Assembly: GCA_036269895.1 (NCBI GenBank)
Contig: DATBDN010000128.1
Span: forward strand, 1-12,675
Direction of reading: 5' to 3'
Source: DATBDN01 sp036269895
GTDB lineage: Bacteria; Actinomycetota; Thermoleophilia; Solirubrobacterales; Thermoleophilaceae
DNA length: 12,675 bases
Below are positions 6,058 through 12,675 of this stretch, one piece after another; position 1 is the first letter of the stretch; the number at the start of each line of letters is the position of its first letter. A program made the position numbers and the translations under genes. The notes under the pieces were generated by a model. That model was not told the DNA's origin, did not search any database, and saw only the letters and a list, made by a program, of their open reading frames with translations.

Positions 6058-8746
6058 CGGTGGCCGCGCTCGTCTCCGCGCCACTCGGCACGCGGCGCGG
6101 CCGCAGCTTGCGCAGCGAGAAGCGGTCGTGCTGCTCGGCCCAGATCAGGGCGGCCGGCAGCACGATCATCACGCCCAGCAGCGACACCGTCAGGTCGACG
6201 ACCGTGACGATGCCGAAGTCGCGCAGCATGCGGATGTCGGAGGCGATCAGCGCCGCGAAGCCGGCGATCGCCGTGGTACCCGAGGCGAGCACCGCGGCCC
6301 CTGTCGACCCGTAGGTGCGCTCGAGCGCCGCGCGCGGGCTCCAGCCGGCTTCGCGCTCCTCGCGGTAGCGGGCAGAGAGCAGCACGCTGAACTCCGTCGA
6401 GATCGCGATCACCAGCGCCCCGAGTGCCGCCGACATCGGGTTGAGCGGGATCCGCAGCAGGAACAGCAAGGCAGCCGACCAGCCGGTCGCGAGCGCGATC
6501 GGAATCAGCGGCACGGCTGCCAGGCGCACGCGCCGGCGGATCGCAAGGAGCACGAGGAAGACCGCGAGGATGCCCGCCAGCAGCGCGACTGCGCGGCGGC
6601 TCGTGGACGACAGTTCGTGGTTGGCGTCCGCCGCCAGGACCGGTAGGCCGGCCAAACCGGCGGTCACCCCGGGCGGCGGGTTGAGACGACTGCGCAGGTC
6701 GTCGATCACGCGCTTCTGCTCGTCCAGGGGCATCAGCCGGATGCCGAACGCCAGGTTCGCCGTCTTGCGGTCGGGCGCGATGACGGCCTGCGAGAAGTAC
6801 GGCGGGACCGCGTCGAGCAGCGCCTGAACCTGCCTCTGGTCGTTCGTGTTGGTCGACCGGAACAGATCCGGCAGTGACAGCGCCGGGTACAGCTCGGGCG
6901 CGCCCTTCATGCCCGCCGGAGCCTTGCCTTTCGGGCAGTTGGTCTTCGTCTGGTAGCCGTGCTCGCAGAGCGCCTGGCGCTGGAAGTTGATCATCCAGCC
7001 GATCACGCCGGGGTCCGTGAAGTCCTTCGCGCTGACCAGCACGTCGATCTCGCCGGAGACGTCGGTCGTGTTCTGCAGCGTCTTCGCGTCCTTGAGCGCC
7101 TGGAGGTTCGACGGCACGAGGTCGCGGACGTCGGAGACGACGCTCGTCTGCGTGTCGGCGACCCAGCCCAGGACGGCGACGGCGAGGCCGATCAGGAGCA
7201 CGCGGCGCGGGTGTGTGAGAGCTGCGCCCAGTGCTGACCGCCCGGCGCTCCTGAACAGCCCACCCAATCGACCAAGGCCGGATGCGGCGCGGCCTCCGAA
7301 CGCACCCCGGCCGCGACTTGCCATCGCGCCCAGCCCGGCGCGTGCCCGCGCAAACATCGGCGGCAGGTCGTCGGGCCGCTCACGGTCGTGCCACTGGACG
7401 AGCGCGGCGAACCCGCCGGTCAGCGCCAGCAGGAACGCAAAGGCGATTCCGATGATCAGCGCGACGCCGAAGCCGCGCACCATCGGGATCGGCGAGAGCA
7501 GGAGCACGAGGAAGCCGGTCGCCGTGGCAAGACCGGCGGTGGCGATCGTCGGCCCGCCCACGGCGGCCGCCATCACCGCTCTCTCGGCCGGCTCGGCGCC
7601 GGAGCTGGCCTCCTCGAAGCGCGACTGGAACTGGATCGCGTAGTCCACGGCCAGCCCGATCAGGATTGGCAGCGCCGCCACCGAGGCCATCGTCAGCGAG
7701 CCGCCGAGCAGCGTCAGCAGGCCGAAGGTGAGTCCGGCCGCGGCGAGCGCGAGCGCGAGCGGCAGCAGGCGCATGCGCACGCGGAAGACCAGCGCCAGCG
7801 TGATAGCCATGATCACGAGCGCCGCGATCAGCAGCACGATCGTCGCGTGCTGCACCGCCGTCGCCAACGCGTCCGCCACCACCGGAACGCCGCTGACGAT
7901 GTAGCTCGCGCCGTACTTCGGTTTGAACTTCGGGTCGTGCGTCGCGGTTTCGATCAGCTTGATCGCGTCGGCTCGCTGCGGGTCGCTGAGGCCCGGCTTC
8001 AGGCGCACCTGGATCAGCGCCGCCTTGCAGTTCGGGAACAGGTAGGCGAACCGTGCCTTCGGCGCGCATGTGCCCTTCGAATCGTCGAACACGAGGTTGT
8101 CGACGAAGTCGACGTTGTCCAGCGACGGCAGCCCCGAGAAGCCGTACTTCAGCGCCAGCGCCAGGATGTTGCGTGTGAATTGCGCGTAGACGAGCGAGCT
8201 TGCCTCTTGCGCCAGCCGCTCCTGGCGCGCCTTCGAGTAGCCCTTCTTTGCCGCCAGCTGGCGCGCGGCGCTCGCGGCCTGCTGCGCCTGCTTGGCCTTC
8301 GCGTTCTTCTGCGCGTTCAGGCCGTCGAGGAGCTCGCCCGCCGCGGTGTTCACGAACGTGCCGGGTCCGTACACGACCTTGACCGGATGCTTCTGCGCCA
8401 GCGTCGTGCAGACCGGCGGCAGCTGCTTCAGACCCTGCTTCGGAACGTTGCCGGCGAGGCAGCCCTCGAGCTGGAGCAGGCGGCCCAGGTCCGAGGTCTC
8501 GACCGTGTGGCGCAGGTCGCCCTTGGCCATGATCACGACCGGGTCGCCGCCGAAGAGGTCGCGGTACTTGTTGGTTGCGTCGTAGGAGCTGCTCGACTTG
8601 TCGATGAGCGTGTCGGTGCTGGTGCTCGCGGTCAGGCCGAGAATCGCCGCCAGGGCGCCGCCGAACGACAACAACGCGACAAGGGCGACGGTCAGCAGGG
8701 GGCGCCTGCCTGCGGCCGCTGTTATGCGCGCGAAGCGGTTTTCCAT
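6050..8746 (-). CDS. MMPL/RND-family membrane transporter (HpnN-like)
   Basis: 898 residues from ATG 8746, in the usual size range for the family. Two homologous halves are visible. The first has helix 1 (17-40), an extracytoplasmic loop (about 41-297) and a five-helix bundle (about 300-450) with the GLAVDYAIQFQSRF motif, Asp368 being the proton-relay position. The second has a helix at about 512-530, a loop (531-712) and a bundle (718-872) with AISTEFSVLLSARYREE, where Glu785 takes the Asp place. Such proton-driven proteins export lipids, hopanoids or other hydrophobic compounds. The first loop holds an Ala/Lys/Gln coiled-coil-like stretch (143-190), and a Gly/Arg-rich cytoplasmic linker spans 468-510. 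All six cysteines (96, 113, 227, 240, 594, 604) lie in predicted outside loops. No ribosome binding site precedes the ATG; a 54-bp palindrome ends 9 nt upstream. It heads a five-gene run and follows the Mce/ArfB genes. Confidence 0.92.
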   Translation of the reverse strand: MENRFARITAAAGRRPLLTVALVALLSFGGALAAILGLTASTSTDTLIDKSSSSYDATNKYRDLFGGDPVVIMAKGDLRHTVETSDLGRLLQLEGCLAGNVPKQGLKQLPPVCTTLAQKHPVKVVYGPGTFVNTAAGELLDGLNAQKNAKAKQAQQAASAARQLAAKKGYSKARQERLAQEASSLVYAQFTRNILALALKYGFSGLPSLDNVDFVDNLVFDDSKGTCAPKARFAYLFPNCKAALIQVRLKPGLSDPQRADAIKLIETATHDPKFKPKYGASYIVSGVPVVADALATAVQHATIVLLIAALVIMAITLALVFRVRMRLLPLALALAAAGLTFGLLTLLGGSLTMASVAALPILIGLAVDYAIQFQSRFEEASSGAEPAERAVMAAAVGGPTIATAGLATATGFLVLLLSPIPMVRGFGVALIIGIAFAFLLALTGGFAALVQWHDRERPDDLPPMFARARAGLGAMASRGRGAFGGRAASGLGRLGGLFRSAGRSALGAALTHPRRVLLIGLAVAVLGWVADTQTSVVSDVRDLVPSNLQALKDAKTLQNTTDVSGEIDVLVSAKDFTDPGVIGWMINFQRQALCEHGYQTKTNCPKGKAPAGMKGAPELYPALSLPDLFRSTNTNDQRQVQALLDAVPPYFSQAVIAPDRKTANLAFGIRLMPLDEQKRVIDDLRSRLNPPPGVTAGLAGLPVLAADANHELSSTSRRAVALLAGILAVFLVLLAIRRRVRLAAVPLIPIALATGWSAALLFLLRIPLNPMSAALGALVIAISTEFSVLLSARYREEREAGWSPRAALERTYGSTGAAVLASGTTAIAGFAALIASDIRMLRDFGIVTVVDLTVSLLGVMIVLPAALIWAEQHDRFSLRKLRPRRVPSGAETSAATGG

Positions 8747-8755
8747 TGGTCTTGG

Positions 8756-8809
8756 CGGTTCGTTGGTGGATTTTGGGGGCTATAGCACCGAAAACTCACC
8801 AACGAACCG
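8756..8809. repeat. 54-bp interrupted palindrome between arfB and the MMPL gene
   Basis: Bases 8756-8768 (CGGTTCGTTGGTG) are the exact reverse complement of 8797-8809. On the same dyad axis (8782.5) lie the palindrome GCTATAGC (8779-8786), GG/CC (8776-8777 with 8788-8789) and TTTT/AAAA (8771-8774 with 8791-8794). In total 23 of 27 position pairs match. It fills the gap from 3 nt past the arfB stop to 9 nt before the MMPL ATG. It could be an operator, an mRNA hairpin controlling or separating the two genes, or the mark of a lost small element. There is no T run in the direction of the genes, so it is not a classical terminator of the Mce transcript. Confidence 0.9.
8779..8787 (-). promoter_or_regulatory. 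Possible extended -10 promoter element for the MMPL gene
   Basis: On the minus strand TGCTATAGC has the extended -10 form (TGn followed by TATAGC), at the centre of the palindrome and about 33 nt before the MMPL ATG. No good -35 hexamer is found at 16-18 nt. Because TATAGC is part of a palindrome it appears on both strands, so this may be coincidence. Confidence 0.25.
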
Positions 8810-8812
8810 GAT

Positions 8813-9190
8813 TTATTCATCAACGGGCCTCCGGCGCGCCGCCTTCCGCTCGGACTGCCGGCGCTTGGCGTGGAGCCGCTTCTCCGTCGCGGCTCTTGAC
8901 GGCTTCGTAGCGCGCCGCGGCTTACGGACGACTAGTGCCCGCTCGACCCGCGAGCGCAAACGCTCCAGGGCAATCTCGCGGTTGCGCGCCTGCGACCGAG
9001 TGTCCTGAGCAGACGCTCGGACCACCCTCCCCAGTCGAGCCGTTACCCGCCGCTTCTGCTCTTCCGAGAGCGTCTCGGAGGCCGCGACGTCGAACACGGC
9101 CTCGACTCGGGATGCCGTCACGTTCGCATGCTGCCCCCCGGGCCCGGACGAGCGACTCGTCCGCAGCTCGATCTCGCGCTCCGGGATCAG
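8813..9190 (-). CDS. arfB: ArfB-type ribosome-rescue peptidyl-tRNA hydrolase
   Basis: 125 residues if started at CTG 9190. The core SRSSGPGGQHANVTASRVE (13-31) carries the GGQ motif (18-20) of class I release factors and ArfB/ICT1, which hydrolyses peptidyl-tRNA on stalled ribosomes. AQDTRSQARNREIALERL matches the family segment after it, and the Arg/Lys-rich tail (last 45 or so residues) is the part that enters the empty mRNA channel in E. coli ArfB. The start is the problem. No ATG, GTG or TTG lies near the expected beginning; the nearest in-frame GTG (9262) would sit 73 nt inside the Mce gene without a ribosome binding site. The CTG forms CTGA with the Mce stop, just like the GTGA overlaps of the genes before it, so I favour CTG. 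E. coli ArfB has about eight more residues before IPxxE. Confidence 0.85.
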   Translation of the reverse strand: MIPEREIELRTSRSSGPGGQHANVTASRVEAVFDVAASETLSEEQKRRVTARLGRVVRASAQDTRSQARNREIALERLRSRVERALVVRKPRRATKPSRAATEKRLHAKRRQSERKAARRRPVDE

Positions 9191-10668
9191 GGCTCTGCTT
9201 GGATGTGCGGGTAGACGCCCGGTTGGCCCACCTTCCTGCCGAGTGGCGTCTGCGGCGTGCACGGGGGCGAGACGACGTTGCCGTTGCTGTACGCGAACCT
9301 GTTGATCAGGTCCACGAGCGACTGCGGGATGATCTGGTTTGCGTCGGGCGCCAGCGGCGGGACCGCGTTGTTCGTGCACGTATAGGTGCCGAAGACCTTG
9401 ATCGGGAGCTTCTTGTACCCGAGTGGCTCGACGTACGGGTTCGACCTGTTGGACGAGATCCGCTTCGGGTAGATCGCCAGGTTCTCCGGGTTGAGCGGGT
9501 TTGTCGTGCGCAGGTAGTGCAGCTGCGTCTTCTGGTCGGCGCCCAGCGAGCTCGCCTGCGTCGACGCGACCACGTTTCCGAAGAACGCGGTGATCTCGTG
9601 CTTGTACAGGGCGACCCACTTCAGGAACGGGTTGAGGTTGCGCAGGAAGGGATCGGTCGCCTCGAGCAGCGGCCGCAGCTGGTTGAGGAACTGCGAGGTC
9701 GCGGGCAACCCGGTCTTCGAAACAGCGACCAGCGGGTTGATGTCCTCGAAGAGACCGAGCAAGTCGGGCGCCAGCAGTTTGAGCTGGATGAGCGTCGGTG
9801 AAAGCTGGACGGCTGCCGGCCGCAGCTGGGTCACGAGCGGATTCGTGTTCTTCGCAAACGCAGTGGTCGCAATGAGCGTCTTGCGCGACTCCTGGAGGAA
9901 CGTCGGCAGCACCTGGAAGGTCGCCGCGAGCTCCTTGTCGCGTTGCGCGGTCGTCTCGAAGACGCGGTTGGAGTTCACGACCAGGTCGCGCAGCTGGCCC
10001 TGGCGCTCGGTCAGCGCGCCGAAGACGCTGCCCGTGTTTCGGATCAGCCTGCGGACGTCGGTCGCGTTCTCGTTGAGGATCTGGGTCAGCGTCCCGAAGT
10101 CCTCGGCGAACGGCGGCAGGTTGCCGATCGCGTCATTCAGCTCGAGGCCACGGTTCCCGAAGGCCTTGCCCTGGCTGATCATCCAGCGCTGGAACGCGTC
10201 GCGCGTCTTCGGGTCGAAAGCGCGGAAGATCTCGTCGAGCTGGACGGTCGGGGCCACCTGCATTTGCGGGATCCGGCCGCCGTCGGGGATCGTTCCGGAC
10301 GACTTGTCACCGGGCGCAAGCTCCACGTACGTCTCCCCGAGCAGCGTCTTCTGACGCAGGATCGCCCTCGTGTCCTTCGGAATCGGGGCGTACTGGTGGT
10401 CAATCTCGAGGACCACGTCGGTGGTTGCGTTCTTCGGGTCTGGCGTCTTCGCCTTGACCTTGCCCACGGGCACACCGGAGATCCGGACATCCGCCTCCTG
10501 GGCCAGGTTCGCGGCCTCGGGGATCTGCACATGGACGCGGTAGCCCTGCGGCTTCAGCGGAATCGTGCCGCCGAACGAAAGCCAGAGGAACAGCAGCAGC
10601 CCGACGCACGAGAACGCAAACGCAGCCATGGCGATCATGCGGGCGGGTGTCGGTGCCTGCTTGATCAC
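9187..10668 (-). CDS. Mce-family protein (third in the row)
   Basis: 493 residues from GTG 10668, which shares GTGA with the stop of the preceding Mce gene; the open frame further upstream is a shadow. One membrane anchor (MIAMAAFAFSCVGLLLFLWLSFGG, split over 11-34) is followed by an MCE domain (PF02470, about 40-137). The domain has YRVHVQIPEAANLAQEADVRISGVPVGKV (43-71), YAPIPKDTRAILRQKTLLGETYVELAPG (93-120) and the closing GGRIP. A long helical region and a C-terminal tail come next. Mce proteins form extracytoplasmic rings or tubes that pass lipids or sterols to YrbE/MlaE permeases of an ABC importer; no permease or ATPase gene is in the window. It lacks a lipobox and is anchored by its helix. 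Outside the helix it has only two cysteines, in the tail (codons 9376-9378 and 9259-9261), a likely disulfide. Confidence 0.92.
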   Translation of the reverse strand: MIKQAPTPARMIAMAAFAFSCVGLLLFLWLSFGGTIPLKPQGYRVHVQIPEAANLAQEADVRISGVPVGKVKAKTPDPKNATTDVVLEIDHQYAPIPKDTRAILRQKTLLGETYVELAPGDKSSGTIPDGGRIPQMQVAPTVQLDEIFRAFDPKTRDAFQRWMISQGKAFGNRGLELNDAIGNLPPFAEDFGTLTQILNENATDVRRLIRNTGSVFGALTERQGQLRDLVVNSNRVFETTAQRDKELAATFQVLPTFLQESRKTLIATTAFAKNTNPLVTQLRPAAVQLSPTLIQLKLLAPDLLGLFEDINPLVAVSKTGLPATSQFLNQLRPLLEATDPFLRNLNPFLKWVALYKHEITAFFGNVVASTQASSLGADQKTQLHYLRTTNPLNPENLAIYPKRISSNRSNPYVEPLGYKKLPIKVFGTYTCTNNAVPPLAPDANQIIPQSLVDLINRFAYSNGNVVSPPCTPQTPLGRKVGQPGVYPHIQAEP

Positions 10669-12086
10669 CTGAGATGCCTCAGCTTCGGGACGGAGGCGGC
10701 CGTGACATTGCCCGTTGGCAGCGTCGTCGTGCCGGAAGGACCGCCCGGCACCTGCTGCCCGCACGCCTGGGCGCGGCTCGGAGCGTTCAGCAACTGCGTC
10801 AGCACCGAGAGCTGCGGGTTCGAGCGGATGATGTTGTCGAGGACGCCCAGAGCGCCGCAGCTGACGATCACGAGGCCGCGGCGGATCGGGCCGTGCGCGT
10901 CGTCGGTGTTGAAGATCGTGGCGCCGGCGTGGTTGAGCCAGGTCTGCCAGAACAGGAAGCCCTCTTCCTTGCCCGGCGGGTTGTATGCGAAGAGGTTGAA
11001 GACCGCATTCAGAACGTTGAATGTGTTCGTCAGATGCGGAGTCGCGATCGCGAGATTCGCCGCGGCCGGACGCAGGTCGTTCACGGTCGGCGCAGCCAAC
11101 TTGGTGAACGGGCGCAGCTGGTTCTTGATGACCGGGGTCGTGGTGCGCAGGAACGGACGCACGTCGCGCAGTGCGGGGCCGAGGGCGCGCGCGAACGGCT
11201 GCAGGTCCGTGAATGCGGGTGTGGCGATGAGGGCAAGCCGGTTGGCCTTGTTGAGCGTCGACTCGGTGACGGTCAGCGCGTGCGGGAGCAGGCCGAGCGC
11301 CTGACGCAGCGCCACGTCCTGCCGAGCAAAGGCGCCGAAGTTCGCATTCGAGGACTCCACAAACCGCCCCAGGCGTCCGTCGGTGCCGGCCAGCTCATCG
11401 GTGATCAGCCGGAAGTTGTGGATCACGTGGCTGACGTTGTGCCGGCGCTTGGCGATCTCGGTGGTGATCGCTGCAAGGTCGCGGTTGAGCGGGTCGAAGC
11501 GCTTGAGCGTCTGACGCAGCGCGGCCGAGGTCTCGCCACTCTTGCCGGACTTGTCCGTAAAGGCCTCGCCGCCCGCCGAGAGCAAGATCTTCAGATAGTC
11601 GCGCGTGTCCGCATCGAGCGACGCGAGAACCTCGTCCGGGTTGACGTCGGGCAGCGTATTCGCGACCGGGATCGTCCCGCCGCTCGGAAGCCCGCCGCTG
11701 TCCTTCGTGCCCGGATCGAGGGCCAGGTACATGTCCTTCAGGCCGGTCTTCGGGCGTAGCAGCACGTGCGCGTTGCGGTAGACGGGCGCGTACTTCTTGT
11801 CCATGTTCACGGAGACGACTGCGACGCCGTCTTTCAGCTGAACGCTCTGCACGTCCCCGACCTTGACCCCGGCGATGTTGATCGTCTGGCCTTGCCCCGG
11901 CACAACCGCCTGGGCCGTCTGGAACTCGACGTTCAGCTTGTAGAAGTCGGAGCCGGCGACCGGCACCCACTTCGGCAGGTGGAAGCGCTCCTGGGACAGG
12001 ATGTAGGTGGTCACACCGAGCGCGACCAGCACGATGAACAACAGCGCGAGGAAGTCGCGCAGATGCTTCTCGATCGCCTTCCTCAC
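10665..12086 (-). CDS. Mce-family protein (second in the row)
   Basis: 473 residues from GTG 12086, with a GTGA overlap to the gene before it. A short basic start and one anchor helix (DFLALLFIVLVALGVTTYIL, 11-30) lead into the MCE domain (about 48-142). In the domain, FYKLNVEFQTAQAVVPGQGQ contains the usual hydrophobic-substrate strand, INIAGVKVGDVQSVQL (69-84) is the family core, and YAPVYRNAHVLLRPKTGLKDMYLALDPG (99-126) and GGTIP (136-140) follow. The remainder is a long Leu/Ala/Thr helical region, typical of tube-forming Mce subunits. Two cysteines only, both in the last 80 or so residues (VSCGALG and QACGQQ). It differs clearly from its two neighbours, as expected for non-identical subunits of a hetero-oligomer (in mycobacteria six Mce subunits assemble). 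The ligand is not predictable. Confidence 0.93.
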   Translation of the reverse strand: MRKAIEKHLRDFLALLFIVLVALGVTTYILSQERFHLPKWVPVAGSDFYKLNVEFQTAQAVVPGQGQTINIAGVKVGDVQSVQLKDGVAVVSVNMDKKYAPVYRNAHVLLRPKTGLKDMYLALDPGTKDSGGLPSGGTIPVANTLPDVNPDEVLASLDADTRDYLKILLSAGGEAFTDKSGKSGETSAALRQTLKRFDPLNRDLAAITTEIAKRRHNVSHVIHNFRLITDELAGTDGRLGRFVESSNANFGAFARQDVALRQALGLLPHALTVTESTLNKANRLALIATPAFTDLQPFARALGPALRDVRPFLRTTTPVIKNQLRPFTKLAAPTVNDLRPAAANLAIATPHLTNTFNVLNAVFNLFAYNPPGKEEGFLFWQTWLNHAGATIFNTDDAHGPIRRGLVIVSCGALGVLDNIIRSNPQLSVLTQLLNAPSRAQACGQQVPGGPSGTTTLPTGNVTAASVPKLRHLR

Positions 12087-12675
12087 GGCCCGCTCGCCGT
12101 CGTGGCCCCGTTGACGTTGGGGATCGGGTTCTTGTAACAGGGGAAGGTGCGGTTGTACGGCGGGCGCGACGCCGGGCGACCCGGGCGGGAGCCGATCGGC
12201 TGGAGGATCGCGTTGCCGTACTGAATGCTGGTCGAGTCGCCGCCGAGGGCCTGGCCGGTCGAGACGAAGTGCGAGCCGCCGCCGGTCTGGAAGCGGGTGT
12301 AGCTGCCGTTGCCGTCGAAGTTCTGCGACTCGCCGGACAGCCCCACCAGCGCCTGCCAGAACTCCTTGTAGTTCTCGATGCCCGTCGACAGCGGCGGGTC
12401 CTCGACCTTGATGTCACCCGTCGGGAGCACAACGTTCGTGAAGCACTTCGACACGAGGTCGACCTGGGGGAACAGCTTGATCGAGGCGTTGGTTGTCGCT
12501 GCAAGGCTTGCGACCGTCGGCTGGAGATCCTCGACGAGTCCGCCGAGCTCGGCCTGCGAGACCAGTGGGCGCGCCTGCGCGATCCACGGGAACGAGGCGG
12601 CGACGGTCGCCGGGGTCTCGTGGACGCCCGGGAGGATGTCGCGCGAGAACTGACGCAGCGGCGGGAACGATTCGT
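12083..12675 (-). CDS. Mce-family protein, C-terminal part (cut by the window edge)
   Basis: The frame is open to the right edge (first complete codon at 12673), giving 196 residues and no start; GTG 12454 is internal. The visible part is the helical and tail portion of an Mce protein, starting ESFPPLRQFSRDILPG. This Phe-Pro-Leu-Arg-x-Phe type of segment recurs in the two genes that follow, as does the QLRPF style in the second. The tail has FWQALVGLSGESQNFDGNGSYTRF (split over the middle) and a Pro/Arg-rich end. The MCE domain itself would lie outside the window, so the call rests on this region and on the two following Mce genes joined by GTGA overlaps. It has two cysteines (SKCFTN and FPCYKN). 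Confidence 0.82.
   Translation of the reverse strand, partial: ESFPPLRQFSRDILPGVHETPATVAASFPWIAQARPLVSQAELGGLVEDLQPTVASLAATTNASIKLFPQVDLVSKCFTNVVLPTGDIKVEDPPLSTGIENYKEFWQALVGLSGESQNFDGNGSYTRFQTGGGSHFVSTGQALGGDSTSIQYGNAILQPIGSRPGRPASRPPYNRTFPCYKNPIPNVNGATTASGP

Noticed and set aside
6356..6406. Glu785 replacing Asp in the second-half motif of the MMPL protein as a possible loss of proton relay
   Set aside because: Glu is acidic and, as far as I recall, STEF-type motifs occur in other actinobacterial HpnN-like proteins, so it is not evidence of inactivity.
7388..8785. 465-codon open frame on the plus strand
   Set aside because: Antisense to the MMPL gene, with an Arg/Gln/Glu-dominated product and no recognisable motif.
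10669..10764. Possible N-terminal extension of the third Mce protein
   Set aside because: It overlaps the preceding Mce gene and adds no signal or membrane segment; GTG 10668 in GTGA matches the other junctions.
9943..11304. 453-codon open frame on the plus strand
   Set aside because: Antisense to two clearly coding Mce genes, with shadow-type composition.

Overview
The window is high-GC and densely coded, with almost no unused sequence. Its gene content (an actinobacterial-type integration host factor, Mce proteins, a large MMPL/RND exporter, abundant GTG starts) suggests an Actinomycetota genome, most likely class Thermoleophilia (Solirubrobacter-like). The lineage is inferred from protein style and gene mix; there is no rRNA or other marker to confirm it.

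Left part (1-3304): the tail of a plus-strand membrane protein, possibly the C-terminus of a Ser/Thr kinase, runs tail to tail into a minus-strand pair. That pair is pyruvate kinase followed 27 nt later by a secreted phosphoesterase. A 269-bp intergenic region, the only sizeable one here, separates pyruvate kinase from the divergent plus-strand mIHF-type nucleoid protein gene. It holds a strong ribosome binding site for each gene, a candidate promoter and several short repeats.

Centre (3305-8746): mIHF converges on a five-gene minus-strand run. In transcription order it is an MMPL/RND transporter, a membrane-anchored thioredoxin-fold protein without CxxC, a free-standing B3/B4 (PheRS-beta editing-like) domain protein, an uncharacterised 163-residue protein and a four-helix membrane protein. 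Junctions are overlaps of 4 or 8 nt, or a 6-nt gap, so the run looks like one translationally coupled operon. A 13-bp hairpin sits between the convergent ends.

Right part (8813-12675): three consecutive Mce (lipid/sterol uptake) proteins, the first cut by the window edge, are followed by an ArfB-type ribosome-rescue hydrolase. All are on the minus strand and joined by 4-nt NTGA overlaps. Only 66 nt separate arfB from the MMPL gene, and nearly all of it is one 54-bp interrupted palindrome.

How it may fit together: the Mce proteins and the MMPL protein would handle lipids or hydrophobic compounds at the envelope. Nearly all their visible cysteines lie in predicted extracytoplasmic parts and in even numbers, and the thioredoxin-fold protein encoded just downstream is a candidate helper for their disulfides. 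The points most worth a second look are the palindrome, the apparent CTG start of arfB, the odd cysteine arrangement of the thioredoxin-fold protein, and the conserved-looking but unnamed cluster behind the MMPL gene. No tRNA, rRNA, CRISPR array, insertion sequence or integrase was seen.
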